Shown piece after piece: positions 27,598 to 40,446 of a DNA stretch of 64,000 bases. The notes under the pieces were generated by a model. It ran no database searches. It was not told where the DNA came from and was given only the letters and a program-made list of their open reading frames with translations. Position 1 is the first letter of the stretch. Every line of letters begins with the position of its first letter. The position numbers and the translations under genes were made by a program. This DNA is from Chamaea fasciata (Eukaryota > Chordata > Aves > Passeriformes > Sylviidae): assembly GCA_029207755.1 (NCBI GenBank), contig JARCOQ010000001.1:90135637-90199636 (forward strand), written 5' to 3'.

Positions 27598-30500
27598 AAG
27601 AAAAAGCACCAGAGACTTTATGGTCCAACAATCACCTCCATCCACATGCTGACATAGTTCTCACTCCATTTAAAGAACATACATAAAATAAGTAAGTTCC
27701 TTTAACAACCTTATATGTAAGGTGAAATCTCTCAAAATAGCACAATTATGTTTTTTTACTCATCTCTTTATTTACTTAGTGAACAAGACTTCAACTTCTG
27801 CCTTGAACCAAAGCATTCCCTCACATACATTTGATTTCCCAAACAAATTATGCCTGCTGTGGGCTTAACCTAGATGACATATTTGCCATGACACCTTTCT
27901 AGGACAAAGTATAGGTAGTGAAAACAAACTATCTGCTTGAATAGTTCTAACGTCTGGTTTGTCATCTCTGTAGATTAACTAACCATCTTAAACAAAAAAG
28001 GAAACTTTGTCACTTTTTCCATTCAAGAAACTTCTGCATCACGAATTTCTTTACTGTGAGTTTTGAAAAACAGAACTTAAAAATCTTAGGTCATAAAAGT
28101 CTGCTTTATGATATAGTCTTTTGAGGGTACTGGATTTACTCTCATCAACAGAATGCAAGCCATCATTACATCTTTCATGGGCTTTTTTATAGCCCTATCT
28201 CACATTTTAAGCTACACAAGAAGAAAGCAATTTCCCAAAGGACTTAGTTCTCCTTTTAGATGAGGATCTCTGAAAATTGGTATCACTGTTCCAAACACCA
28301 ATCCTTATTCTTAAAATCCTGACGCAAATGACAGGCAGCAGTAATCAAAATCAGTAAAGAGGTCCCACTGGGTTTTTCCAGCACACGACCTTGTTTCCAT
28401 AATCAGAGTTCCAGTATCCCTTTTAAGGCTGCAAAGAGTTTCTTGACAACCAGCACAAGCACCTCCTTCAAATGTTATGTTCCCAAGGGCTGAAGAGGAA
28501 AATGCAGGAAAGAGAGGCATACTGTAGGGTGTTGTTCTATACTCTGCAAATATCCAGAGTCAACATAAACACACATGCAATATCACCGCTGATACGACAA
28601 TCAAAATATAACCACTCATCTTTCTCTTTAATCAGAACCACTTAAGTAACAGGGTTTCAGACACAAACTGAAAATGGCAGGGTTATTTTCAGGATAACAA
28701 GTAGATGTAATAGTGAGACAGAGAGAGATATGGTATTATCATACATAAAATTGTCAAAAGTAATTTCAATTTTTATTTATTTTAGATTTTATTTTTATTA
28801 TTCAGAGAGGCACAGAAGTTAATTGTCTCAGTGCCACCACCAGCACATCAGAGCTTGCAGAAACTTTAATACAGAAAAGACTTCTGTTAATGGGTTCATC
28901 TTCCACATTTAAAATTAATTTGCTTTTCACACTATCAATCAAAGAGGCACCATTATTCCAGCTACCAAATCATTAACGATACTACAGAACTCACCAGATT
29001 AAATACAATTGAAAATCATTTTCATACAAGTTTAGCTGCAGCTTCACAAACACTGGCAGAGGAACTTTTGTAGCATGTCCATCAAACTTCAGCTACTCCA
29101 AATGCACAAAAACTTCTTAAAGACACAACTCGCAAGGAGCTGGTGTACCTTTTACCTTCCTCTATTGCCAAAAAGAAATACTTTCTACTAAAACAATTTA
29201 CAGATTGCAAGGCTATGAATAAATAAACTTAAGGAATGGCAGTTATAAAACTAGACAAGATAATGTCTCTCTGCATTACAGATGGTGGCACCAAGATGAA
29301 ATCCTGCTACCCAGCTATTTGCAGTCCCCTCAGCTACTAGAAGCACAAAAGACCAATCCATGCTCTTGCACAGAGCAGGGAATTCAGACAGCCTGAATCA
29401 CATCCCTCCTTTCCACTTTTGAAAATGGTTACATTTGCCAGGTAGTGAAAGGTGACCTATCCAATTTTCAACAGTTACACAAATAAATGAATAAAAAATG
29501 GGTCACTCACATAAAATTATATTTAACTGCATGCTACTCTTCAGAGCAACATGCAAAACAATGGATGTGGCGCGAAAGTTGTGCAAAGGACAGATACAAG
29601 GAAACATTTTTTCTTCCCAAGAACATGAAATCTGGGATCTAAGACACAGCCTTAAAATACTACACATTTCCCTGAATTCAAAATAGCTCCGTAATTTCTC
29701 TGGATGACCTGCTTTTTTCTCAGTCCATAGAGACCCATGGATTTGAAAATACATGGCTACATTTTTTTTTTAAATGCAATGAACAAATTGCATGTTCAAA
29801 TTGATTTTCTTGATGTCACTGCACAATATCAATCCTCCTCCATTTGCTCATATTTCTCTGCATAATGAAAATTTTTTCCAATTATCAGTGGCTAAAAAAA
29901 AAGGCTTTTGGACAGAGATGTTGAAACAGAGCAGTGCCAAGAAAGGACTTTTCAAAAATCATTTAGCAAACAGAAAGAACAACATGGAATATCATTCTGG
30001 CTCAAATAAAAAAACCTAACCCTCAGATAACTGGTCATCCATTTCTGTGAACGAGAAAAGCTCTGAAGATGTGAGCTCTGCTGCTGCCAGGGGAAGCCAG
30101 TCGCATACTCCATGCCTTGATACCTGCATTGATGCACTCCCAGCCAACTCACTTTTTATCTAAGCTGCCTTTGGAGAAACTAGACACCATGAAAACCTCA
30201 GTCATCCCGCAACCTGGCACATCATCAAAGCCTCCTAACACACAATTACTGTGCTTCATGCCTTTGGACTTTTTCCCTTTGACTAAACAAAACCCCCACA
30301 ATGGAATAAGAAACTTTCCAAGAGAAATTGTGTTTGACAGAAGATCAATGATGCAGAGGTGTTGGAGGGAAAAAAGCCAATGCTGTTTTGTGTACACCTC
30401 CAAGCTTATAAATGCCTTGCTCCGAAAGCTAGATGCCCCTTCCCATCAGATCAGTGTTTGATGTTATTACTGAACACAGAAGTCTGAGGTCTTCTTTAAT

Positions 30501-31568
30501 CACATTAAGGAGTTTGCAATTTCTTACGCAATACAGTGACTTTATCAGGCCCCCTGTAGTTCTCCAGCCATTCCTCTAGTTTTTTGCCTTGTCGGCAATA
30601 ATGGCTCAGTGGAATCTGACTCACCATGTCAACAACACAAGCTACATATAAATAACCTACCAAGCAAGCACCCAGCTGCTGCTTTAATGCATTAGCACAT
30701 GTATAGCTATGCAGATGCCTAAAAGGAACTGCCATAAACCTCCATAAAGAAACAAATAAGCTCTTGTGAATGAAAACTGTAAGCCTGCCCAGAAATCTGA
30801 ATCCTGCTAGTCATAACTTTCAAGGCTCAAGCCAGCATGACAAAGCCTTTTCAAGTAAGGGTGTAAGTGAATGTGAAAGAGACACACTTTATATTCACCT
30901 CTCAGGACACCATGGCTTTTTAAAGCAAGCTTTAAGGGAAGGGGAAGCAACATATAATAACTGACTAGAGCATTAAAGAAATAAAATTCAATTCTTTTCA
31001 AGCTCCTGCCATCTAAGCTTGTCCGCATCTCCTTTTAATACCTTAAACAACTGCTCTGTGAACTATTAAAGTAGGGGAGTCCAGTGTCACAGCGCTTGTG
31101 TCCTCTCAGCCCTTTAACTCTGTATGTAGATCCTATACTACTTCACCTGTGGACTTGGATGACTCCTGAGACGGATGCTAGTAAGCCAGTTCTTTGCATC
31201 TATGTGACAGTATGTAAATTCTGTCCAAGTGTAATTCCCCAAGGTAACTGACGCCCATCACCTCTAAATGGTTACCTTCTCTGCTGACATACTCAGCATA
31301 TCACGAAGGAAAGTGATTAGAAGGGCTTCTGTTCTCCAGATCTGTGGCCTGTCCTGTCCTCCCACCTGCCCTCCACTCTGATCCCATCTAAGTCAGTTAG
31401 CCAGAAACCAAAACATACAGATTCTTCAACCCAGGCATTTCAAGCACACCAGAAACAAGTTCCTCTGTGCAGATCAAAAAGGTGCAGTGTATGCCAGATG
31501 GTCTCCCTCCCTGCTAGAGCATGGAAAAAGGACTGAGTCCTTCCAGCACTACCACAGAGGTGTCTCAC
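27598..31568 (-). other. JARID2: JARID2 intron 2, 5' portion, no recognised repeat
   Basis: About 4 kb of intron running to the exon 2 donor. It is AT-rich (for example 28740-28800), with T-runs near 29760. No exon, RNA gene or transposon was recognised, and all open frames are short. Confidence 0.65.
31563..31568 (-). other. JARID2: Splice donor of JARID2 exon 2
   Basis: On the minus strand exon 2 ends AACG and is followed by gtgaga, a good U1-type 5' splice site. The cut leaves one base of a glycine codon (phase 1), matching the two bases that begin exon 3. Confidence 0.93.
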
Positions 31569-31704
31569 CGTTCACTGCCTTGAGGCTCCCACTAATGCCA
31601 TCGCTGTGCTGCCGCTTCTGTGCATTCTTGAACTCCTTCAGTGATAAATAAAGGACCTTCCGCACCACCCTCTCCTCTGACCAGGGAATCCCATCACTGT
31701 CATC
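31569..31704 (-). CDS. JARID2: JARID2 exon 2 (136 bases): ubiquitin-interacting motif
   Basis: Read on the minus strand after ctgtttccatctcctttag, the exon starts in phase 0 with [17 protein letters not shown] and encodes 45 full codons (about residues 16-60 of JARID2) plus the first base of a glycine codon. The sequence agrees closely with the human N-terminus as I remember it. It contains the helix [19 protein letters not shown], the ubiquitin-interacting motif (about residues 24-43 in human) through which JARID2 binds H2A ubiquitylated at K119 and links PRC1 marks to PRC2 recruitment. The following [17 protein letters not shown] differs from human at a few positions (for example NA for NS, HSDGIS for HAEGIA, KAVN for KTVN). 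No stop or frameshift. The 15-residue first coding exon was not found in the 32 kb to the right. Confidence 0.98.
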
Positions 31705-31790
31705 CTAAAGGAGATGGAAACAGAAAGGAGACATCAGTTGCATGCACCTGAAACAAAACAAAAATCCAAACAAACCCAAACCCCCAAGGC
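31705..31790 (-). other. JARID2: Splice acceptor and pyrimidine-rich tract of JARID2 exon 2
   Basis: On the minus strand the intron ends with a strong pyrimidine tract (gtctcctttctgtttccatctcctttag), AG at 31706-31705. Further upstream lies a G/T-rich stretch (about 31755-31790) and beyond it a T-rich stretch (31809-31850, A-rich on the plus strand). Confidence 0.9.
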
Positions 31791-32939
31791 CTAAGGTATA
31801 GATCATTTTTAATTCAGAAAAAAAAAAAAACCCCAAAAAAAGAGGAAAAAAACCTGAAAAAATACTATGCAAGAAAATGCAACCTGATCAGCTCTAACAG
31901 AGAACAAAAACATAAGTATTATCATCAAATCAGAGCATTAGTCCCTTTAATCCTTTATTCTGGAAACAGCAGTAGACATGTACCAGGTGTTAGGCAGGAG
32001 GTAAAACTTAATTGTTAAAATCCTTATAATGAATCCCTCATGGAGAAATTTATCACAGCCAGGAAGTGTTCTCCCTGGTAATTAAGAGGAGGGAAGAAAC
32101 AAAACACTAAAATGAATGTTGCAGAAATTGAAGAGGCAAGTTTGGTGAACCAACTTCACTTGTTGCCATTTTTGCCTTTGTTTGTGCCTGTTGGCTCAGG
32201 TTATTTTTCTTTCCTTTTTAGTGATTTGCATTAATTGCAGTGCTACAATGAAGTTGTATTTGATAGCAATGAAGTTATTCTGAATTTATCTCAGCATAAA
32301 GCCAAGTGAAATTTGGCTCATGGGACATACATTTTCTATTTTATTTTTAGGAGACATGCTATTTTGTCAATAGGAATACTGGTCTATGTCAAATTTAGTA
32401 CTCACTTTAGTTAAAAGATTAACTCCCTGGAAAAGCATTTCCCTAAAGCCTTTAGCATTCAAAGAAATTAAGTCAGCAAATTGATATAAAGACGTAAGTG
32501 ACATAGGTAAGTCATCATATTTTCATAAGCCCCACAATTGTCTTGGGGTCTTTGGAAATCACTATTTGAGCATTCTTGCCCTTCAATTCATCAGGGACTA
32601 CATCACTGCCAAAGCAAAAGATTAACATTTCTAGGCAGACCTGAAGTGCTAAGTGTACCACACTGTACTGTCACTGTCAACTCACAATGGAAACTCCACA
32701 AGCCCCATCAGAGATCCCCACCAGCAAAGGCAGGAGAGCTGAGATCATCCATGTGCCAAAGGAAAGACAGACATTGCCAACATCCAAAAAACTAAGCACA
32801 GTTTAGGGTGACCAGTGATAGCTTTTTCTTTGCTCCTCTAGTGACACATCGGCATTCAGCTGCTGAATTGTGATCAAAATCATTTCCATCCCTCACCCTC
32901 CCCCCCAAAAAATTCTAGGACAAATTACTTGGCTGGGGT

Positions 32940-33022
32940 TAAAAAAAAAATAAAACAAACCCCCCCCCCCCCAAAAAAAAAAACCAACCCAAAAAAACAA
33001 AACCCAACAACAACAACAAAAG
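32940..33022. repeat. A/C-rich low-complexity tract with C13 run
   Basis: The plus strand runs A10, taaaacaaa, 13 C (32960-32972), A11, then CAACCC/CAA-type repeats to about 33022. In the JARID2 pre-mRNA this is U/G-rich. A smaller C-run to A-run junction precedes it at 32898-32912. Confidence 0.85.
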
Positions 33023-33651
33023 TAACACAATTAGTGCAGTGAAAGCAGCCCACATTTTGGCAGTAGGATGTGCATTTCGCACGAGGGACAAGCTACTACA
33101 CTTTGAAGACGGCTGAGCTATGCCCAGAGAGTTTTAGAGTACAGGCAGCTCTGGGCCAAGAAAGCAAACTTTGTAACCAAACACCCACAGCAACCAAAAA
33201 GACAAAAAAATCTCTGGGCGAGCATTTTAAAAGGACTAGTACATCCAGTTATTTTGTCAACAAAGGTTTACACAAACAACTCTGGCTTACCATTTTGCTG
33301 GCAATGGCAGCTTCAAGCCCTAAGGAGAAGCAACACTAAACACGAGAGCGCTCCAGCCCAATTTTAACAAAGCTTGCCCATGGACACCCTCATTTACATC
33401 CCCACCAACAAGGGCCCAATGGGACATCATGCATTTCTGTTCACACGGGAACTACTTAATAAATCTGGAAGGGAGTCAGGCTCAGTTAGGAAACAGATAT
33501 AAATACCTTCAGCCCCTGCCCATGTTAAGGACACAGGCCTGTGGACACCACTCACTCCCTTCACTGGCATTCATACTGGAAGCTGCACAAAAACACCCAT
33601 CGGTTCCTGATCTCATGGGCCCATTTACCCTCATAAAAACCCATTAAAACT

Positions 33652-33783
33652 TTTTTAAAATAAAATTTTTAAAAAAACCCAACCAAATAAAACCCCCAAA
33701 CAAAAAAACAAACAAAAAACAAAACAAAAAAACAAAAACAAAAAACAAAAAAAAAACCAAACCAAAACAAAACTAAAAAAACA
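33652..33783. repeat. (CAAAA)n-type A-rich low-complexity tract
   Basis: About 130 bases made almost only of A and C after a short TA-rich start, mostly caaaa, caaaaa and aaccaa units. It encodes a spurious F/L/V/C-rich frame on the opposite strand. It could be the decayed A-rich tail of an unrecognised retrotransposed sequence to its left, but no body was identified. Confidence 0.85.
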
Positions 33784-33859
33784 CCTCACAATAGAAATTA
33801 ATTCCTCTCTGTAACAACGTCTCACTTCTTCAATAGTGACAGGGTGAAACCTGCTGATT

Positions 33860-34640
33860 GGACTGGTCTTTAAATCCGGATGTGCTGACAACAGGACCTG
33901 TGTCCTGGCACCAGCAGGCTACAGTCCCTCCTGAGGAAGGGAAGGAAGGCACCCACCACCACATACCAGCAGCCTCTGATCTAGGCCACCCTCCTGTGAG
34001 GAGCTTAGAGTCATCTCCATCGCCCCAGGCAATATGCTGGATGCAAAAGAATGTCATGCATCCAACTGACACCCAATTTTCCTGCAGCCAAGGTGTCTCC
34101 CTGGTGCCAGCTGGAGGCCCCAGCAACATGCAGGACACGGTCCCACTGGTCTGGGGGCTGCCTGGGCATTAGTGCCACCAGCGAAGAGATGAGTCCCAGA
34201 AGGTGGGAACAAAGACCTCAGCAGGCCCTGAAGCAGCTTCACACCACACTCAATTCCTGGAGCTGTGAAACTCCAGATGAACCATATTGGCTTCATCTGC
34301 CCTGTGAAACAGCAATGCTGCGTCCAGTGTGCAGAGTCTCTCCACACCAGAGCCCCCACCAGCTCAGCTGTGTCCAGGCTGCAGCCGCTGTCCTGCCTGC
34401 ACCGCTCTGCTGTGGGGTTCCCCTGCGCACACCACCCAGCTTGAAAAAAAGTCCTCAAGTTCTCCAACACCGTGTGCTACCCGAGGTCAACAAAATAAGG
34501 GGCTAAGCTGCTGCCAACACCCGTATTCACATGGCTCCATATTGCAGGAGCAATGAAAAGGTTTCACAATTGCCAAGCGCATCTTCCCTGGAGCCTATGG
34601 CACAAAAGCAGCCAAACGCAGGAAGGCAGCTGAGCAGAGC
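33860..34640. other. GC-rich unclassified block in intron 1
   Basis: Base composition changes abruptly from the A/C tract on the left to about 780 bases of GC-rich, stop-poor sequence. I see no CR1 landmarks, LTR ends or splice-bounded coding exon. It may be an old unclassified repeat or just local composition. Confidence 0.4.
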
Positions 34641-34839
34641 CCACCTGAGCAGCAGCTCCAGCTCCTGACACATTTAACCAAAATTACATGGGTCAGATCA
34701 CCTCTGCCTCATCACCCCAGTGGACGGAGAGCTGTTGTGTGCTCGTGTGCCTGCTCTGCTCTCACACCACCACCAACTGCAGGAGTTATCTCACTTTAGC
34801 AAAACATACACACACCCAGAACCGCTTAGAAATACGGTC

Positions 34840-35165
34840 AAGTGAAAGCCTTGAAGAATTTAATCTATGTAACTCCTCAACACCACCCCATCACCCCCAC
34901 CCCAAACTCAAAGGGACTGGCTCAATGGCTGCCTTTAAATATTTCCACAGGGAGTAGAGATTTGTTAATAGATGGCTCTCAAGGCTGGCAGAGAGGGGTA
35001 TAGTATCATCCAACAGCTGGAACTCGACTCAGAAAAATGTAAGACAGAATTAAAGAACAATTTCTGCAACTGTGCAAGTAATTAGCCATTGAAACGACTT
35101 ATGGGGAACTAATGGATTGTCCATTATTGACTCAGACCCAAAAAAGGACTGAACAACATCTTAAA
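34840..35165 (+). mobile_element. Old CR1/L3-like LINE fragment
   Basis: Decayed plus-strand CR1-clade 3' sequence. The landmarks appear in the right order: gaagaatttaatctatgtaac, atggctgcctttaaatattt with gtagagatttgttaa, aaggctggcagagaggggtatag with catccaacagctggaa, a decayed cagattaaaataaggaacaatttc block, tagccattgaaacgactta and aatggattgtccatta. This matches an older CR1/L3 lineage shared among amniotes rather than the younger bird copies elsewhere in the window. Exact ends and subfamily are uncertain. Confidence 0.72.
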
Positions 35166-38100
35166 ATGTAGGTTCATCACCACAAGCCCACAACCTTCAC
35201 TGTGCAGGTTAGCTGAGATGATATCTGCCTCCCTATATGACAATAAGATTATCTTATAAACTCAGAATAAAACTAACAGATGCAAGCAACCAGGGAGACC
35301 CTAGGGCAGAATTAAGAAACACAACCGCATCATCTCCTTTAAATAAAATAAATAACTAACTAAAAAATCATGCCGCCGTCTTGGTTATGCCATTTCAGGG
35401 AACCACACATTGCACATTTCTGTTTGAACTTCAGCAATCATAATACATGTTTAATCAATATATAACAATAATTATATATATATAACATACATCGATACAT
35501 AATGCATATATTTTTGCTCAGAAATCAAAATGTGCATCACCTGTACCTTTCATCATTCACCTACAGCTTAGGTTCTTGTTCCCTGCAGTCGAGCTGCCTG
35601 GTGTGCACATGTGGCCTGCACACAGCCTTTCTATTTCCAAAATAATACTCAAATCCTAATTTTTAAAAAGCAGAAGCATGGGGCATGCCTAACACCACCT
35701 CCTGGGCAGGTGAAATGTCAGCCTGAAATCATGAGAGTTGCTGGGTTCCTTGGGCAGCAGCAGCAGCATGACTCAAGGTTCTCCCCTCATTCATTGCAGA
35801 TACAGCATTCTTCAGCCTGGCCCAGCCTTGCCTTAAGCAAACAGGAGTTATAGTTCACAGGGTAAAACAAAGCTGGAACAAGGAAGAATGCATGCAGCAC
35901 TCCATGTTATTTGCTTTCATTTTTATGTAAATACTTCTACAGCAGCGATGGTTTTATTTGAAAAGTCAGGACTTTGTAAGGTACAAAGATACTTATAGGC
36001 ATGTGTGTTATGACTCAGTGTGGCTGGCATGCTTCCAGCTCTCTCTTTGGGTCTTTCCCAAGCACGCATCTCCTGACCTCATTCTTCATGCCAGGTTGCA
36101 AAAAGCAACACAACAAAACACAAACTCCCTCTTTTTTCTTTTTCCAGCACTGCATCCAACACTCAGTTAAAATCACTGTGGCACCCAATGCCCTAAATGA
36201 ATTTGCTTTCATGGTTCAACAGCCCGCAGAGAGTCTTTCCTGCAGATGTAAGAAGGTCATTTTGAAGCAATGGGAAAAATAAACCACAAGTTTCTACCCT
36301 TTCCTCAAGGATATTTTTGAAGGAGAACTATTTCAAAGGGTGGTTTTTACTGCATTTATAGTAACATAAAAAACCCATGTCTTTTGCATGAAAAACAGAC
36401 AGCACATTTTCATAGATCATACAAATTACTTTTCAGCTAAAGGACCGAGATAGAAATGTTTGTTTACCAGATTCAAGACTTGCAACAGATTTTGGCCTTT
36501 TGGCTGTATATGATCAATGGAAAAGAGTTATACCTGTTTTTCTCTAAAAGTCAGACCAAAGAAGAATCGGTGTAAAACGCAGATTCACCTTCCGTGCAGT
36601 CTTGGGGAAGTTACTGCTGCTAGGTGTGATTAGCACTTATTATCAATTACCTTACTCATTTACAAAGCCTAATTTCTCGGTATGTGCATGGCACAGAGTG
36701 AACCTCATGAGTAAGTGCTAGGTCTTACTGCCGTAGGAACACAGGTACTTCCCCTTCTGCATTAGCAGAGGTCTCCATGGTATCACAAAGTTCCATCAGC
36801 CTCCACACCACCACTCCAAATGCACATGGCAGAGGAAACCCCACTGTTGGCCCTTCAGTGTAACCTCCCTCTCTGAGCAACCTGCAGGACCCAGTGGGCT
36901 GTTCCACGACCAGGCAGCAGAAGCTCTTCTCAGCAGAAACTCCTAGCAAACGTTTGAACTCCCAGGGTAACAATTTGAAACCAGACTGTAATATATTCAA
37001 CTGAAGCTCCATAAATAAAGATTTTTGGCTCCTTCTGCCAGTTATCATGCTGCTTGGACTTCTTACAGCCAAGCAGAACATAGTGCAAACTAGTTACACT
37101 CATATATATCCACAGTAATATCGTTGTAGTCTTTCGCTTATTATCAAGGTCCCTGCACTCCCTTCTCTCAGAATAAAGTTCACATTTATTTAATACTTAA
37201 CCTTTTAATCAAGTTTAGCTATCCAGAGAGGATGTAGCAGTTTCTTGTTTAAAACAAACTGCTTATATTCAGTGAGAAAAAATAAAATCTCATGAATGGC
37301 TTAAGTTGATGAAGATTGATACAGCTTGGAGACTTTATAGTGGAGTGACTCATGCCTTCTGGAAAATGTAATCTGTTCTGTCTAGTTTAGGAAAATAGGT
37401 CATGTTTTAAAAATGTGCTAACTAATATGAAGAAAAGGGAAATTTCCTTTATTAATGGCTCTGTTTTAGCATTTAAGTCTCTCTGGTAATTATAGCTACT
37501 TTTTCCCCACATACTTCCAGAAAACTTCCCCAAAGAATTCACATTACATTACAGCTCCCAACTTGAAGAACCGATGTTATCACGGCAAAGAAACAATGGA
37601 AGAAAACAAAAACCTCTCTTCTTCCTGCTTTAGCACTTCTCCTACAGCCTTCATCCCCTGCAATCTCCTATTCGTCTTGCCTTCTGCTGCACCAGGGACT
37701 GCATTTCCTCCTATCAGATGAATTCTGAAGAGCAGCACAGGAGAGAAACGCTCTGGTTTTTGGGTCACTAAAGGCCTCGGGCACTTTTAAGCCCAGTGAG
37801 CTTCAACCTGCTCTTGCAAAAATACATTATGGTAGAAGAGTAACAGCCAGAATCTCCAAATACAAGTCATTCCCAGAAGTGAGTCATAAAAAAAAGTTCC
37901 TAAATTTATCTTACGCCTAATAATGAAATATTTAAAAACAGTTGTTTCGTCTGTTAATTGTTTCTTTTACATAAACTTAAGAGGCCTTGATGATGTTTCT
38001 GCATCTCTAGAAAACTATTACTCAGTATGAAAGTAGTGAAAGCTTAGAAGCTGTCAACTGTTTCCTACACTGGTCTGCCAAAATAAATACTAAATTAATT

Positions 38101-40446
38101 AATTAATTAATTAATTAATTTTAAAAAAGGCAAAGCCCAAATAAATCCAGAGTAAAGACAGGTCTAAAAAATTTCTTAATTTATCAACTTGCACTACAAC
38201 TTCAACTCAAACCACCTCACTGACAGCACTGACTCCACAGCCATGACTTTCTTAGGCCAGATTAGGAATCTAAACAACCATTTTGCACCCAAAGCATCTG
38301 AGCTTTGGGATCTGACATGAACCAAGGGTGGCAGTGTGCTGGTAGAAAGAGGTATGGAGATATAAGGTAATTATTCAGACTGAGGGGGTGGTTTTGATAA
38401 CCAGCTTAATTCACCTGGCACCACACTGGATACATCTGCTCCAAACACAATGCCAGCATTAGCCCTTACATGCCTATTTGACCAGTTTGATCAGAAGAGT
38501 GAAAATCTCATCCCAAGACAAGAAAAATTACTGTCTTCATCCAGATCATCTTCCCTATTTCTAACCACATGACCAAATGATGACTACTGCTGGGGCAGAG
38601 AGAAAAGTGGGACTGTCCCTTTGCACAGCAACTCACACTTGGAGGGATGAAAGCCCATCACAGCACTGAAACGTGACAACCATGATAAGGGAGGGAATCA
38701 CAAATGGTATTCAGGAAAGGAAAGCAACCTTGCTGTATGTAATGCAACTACTGTTACTCAAATATCTCACTGTGTTCTGATGAGCCTTACCAACTTTTTC
38801 AAAAATGAATTATGTACTTTAGAGAAGCGAAAGAGAAATATAAAGGGGTGGCAGGGCATCTGTTACAGGGGCAAGGCCTGCAATGATTCAGGTAGGTCAG
38901 TGCCTGACAAGGTACAATTTTCTGTCTGACCATCATTTGTAGACAATTTATGCCTGAGCAAGAGCTCTGACTTGATGATTAGGTTCTTACCTGGTGCTCT
39001 CTTCAAATGAAGGGAACATGTCCTAAAAGGTACACTGAATGATCTTTGAAAAGGTATGCTGTATACAAATACATCCCTCCCAGGCAGAAACCAAAATAAT
39101 TTAAGCATAATTTCCTGTGTTGGTGAACTGGTCTGAATCTTTCTTAAAAAAAACCCAAACAAATGAACCTGATGGGTGATGTTTACACTACACGTCTTCA
39201 CTTCTTTGAAACACCATGAAATAATGTATGTTTATCTTTGATTACATAGTACAAAAAAAAGAAAAAAAAGTACAGCTGAAATTGGATTAGAAACTTCTGC
39301 TGAAAAACAATTTATTGCATAACACAACTCCGACAGCCTGGGTTTCTGGCCACCAACTGAGCCTTTATAAAAATCTGCTGGGCAGCTGCCAAATCAGCTC
39401 TTTGAGTCTTGGCATGTCCGACATGTGAGACAGTAGTCAAGGCAGCCACATGTCCCGTGCCATCCACAGCCCCGCGCTTTTACGGTTAAATGGCACCGTC
39501 AAACAACAGAGTAGTATGAGCCATTAAGCACACAAAGGTAAAAAAATCTCCTGCAGCTGTGGATCTGACAACTCTGATCATGCTGCAGAAGACCAAAAGC
39601 CACAACAGGATTTCTTCTTTTTCCCAATCTGGTATTAATTTGAACACAGAGGTAGTTTATGAAGAGGGGGGAAAGAGAAGCAAGAAAGGTAGCTAGCTCA
39701 AAAAAATGTCCACACTCCTAGCTGAAAATCACTGCCATTTATAAATTTTACATTCCAAATATTCCTACTCTGTCTCCAGTTCTAATTAAAACTCTCCACC
39801 AAGTACACTTAAGATAGACACATAAAACCCGGTATGCAAAGAGTATTCAGCAGCTCAGGATAATTTAATTCAAATATATTCTTTCTAATTAATTTCATTT
39901 TGATTCAGTTCGTATTTTTATAAAGGTGTTCAAGCTCCAGAATGCAGCCATATGAATACAGTCCAATAAAAAGCATTTTCTACAGTTTAAGTGTCTGCTA
40001 ATAAGACCTACAGATATGTATGGCTAATCCAATCCTGCTGCATATTGCTAGTTATATTAAGACTTTTTTTTTGACCCTCAAACAGAAAGCCTCAACTTAA
40101 AAAATACTAACCACTTTTGCATGCCAAAGCAGTGGATAGGTAATAGGGAAGAGGAAAAGATAAAACTGGTGTGTCATAAATCTGCCTTCAGTATTTAGAT
40201 GGAAATTAAAAAGAGATCTAATCTTTTGGTGTCTCAGTGTCTGGAAAGTTGGTCAGTGGCATCAATATTTTAGAGAAGCTGAAGAACTGTTGACATGGTT
40301 AGCATCTATCATCACATGTATAACAGGAGGTCAGTGCTTACACTATTTCTTTTGTAGGACTGCATTACCTGGATGCTGAAGCCTTGTCTATAACACAGGA
40401 AAAGATCTGCTCATTTACCTGCTTTCTAGGAGTATAGGGTGTGGGG
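35166..40446 (-). other. JARID2: JARID2 intron 1, no recognised gene or transposon
   Basis: AT-rich intron with an (AT)-rich patch at 35440-35515 and the AATT repeat at 38093-38120. A minor CpG cluster lies at 39455-39500. Open frames are short and unrecognised. Confidence 0.6.
38093..38120. repeat. (AATT)7 microsatellite
   Basis: Seven uninterrupted AATT units. The unit is its own reverse complement, so the tract can pair with itself on either strand. Confidence 0.95.

Larger units (their letters stand above)
31791..34839 (-). other. JARID2: JARID2 intron 1, 3' portion with A/C-rich tracts and a GC-rich block
   Basis: Holds A-rich sequence at 31809-31850, A/C-rich simple tracts at 32898-33022 and 33652-33783, and a GC-rich block at 33860-34640 that I cannot classify. 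Several overlapping frames of 100-150 codons are open in both directions in that block. This follows from its composition, and none resembles a known protein. Confidence 0.6.

Noticed and set aside
27264..27686. A 140-codon plus-strand frame
   Set aside because: It runs through a CR1 3' tail, which is non-coding in that phase, and has no recognisable domain.
33655..33891. A 78-codon minus-strand frame rich in F, V, L and C resembling a membrane protein
   Set aside because: It is the translation of the (CAAAA)n low-complexity tract.
34054..34506. Frames of 138 and 151 codons on opposite strands
   Set aside because: They occupy the same GC-rich, stop-poor block in antisense phases. Neither shows domains or splice boundaries, so composition explains them.
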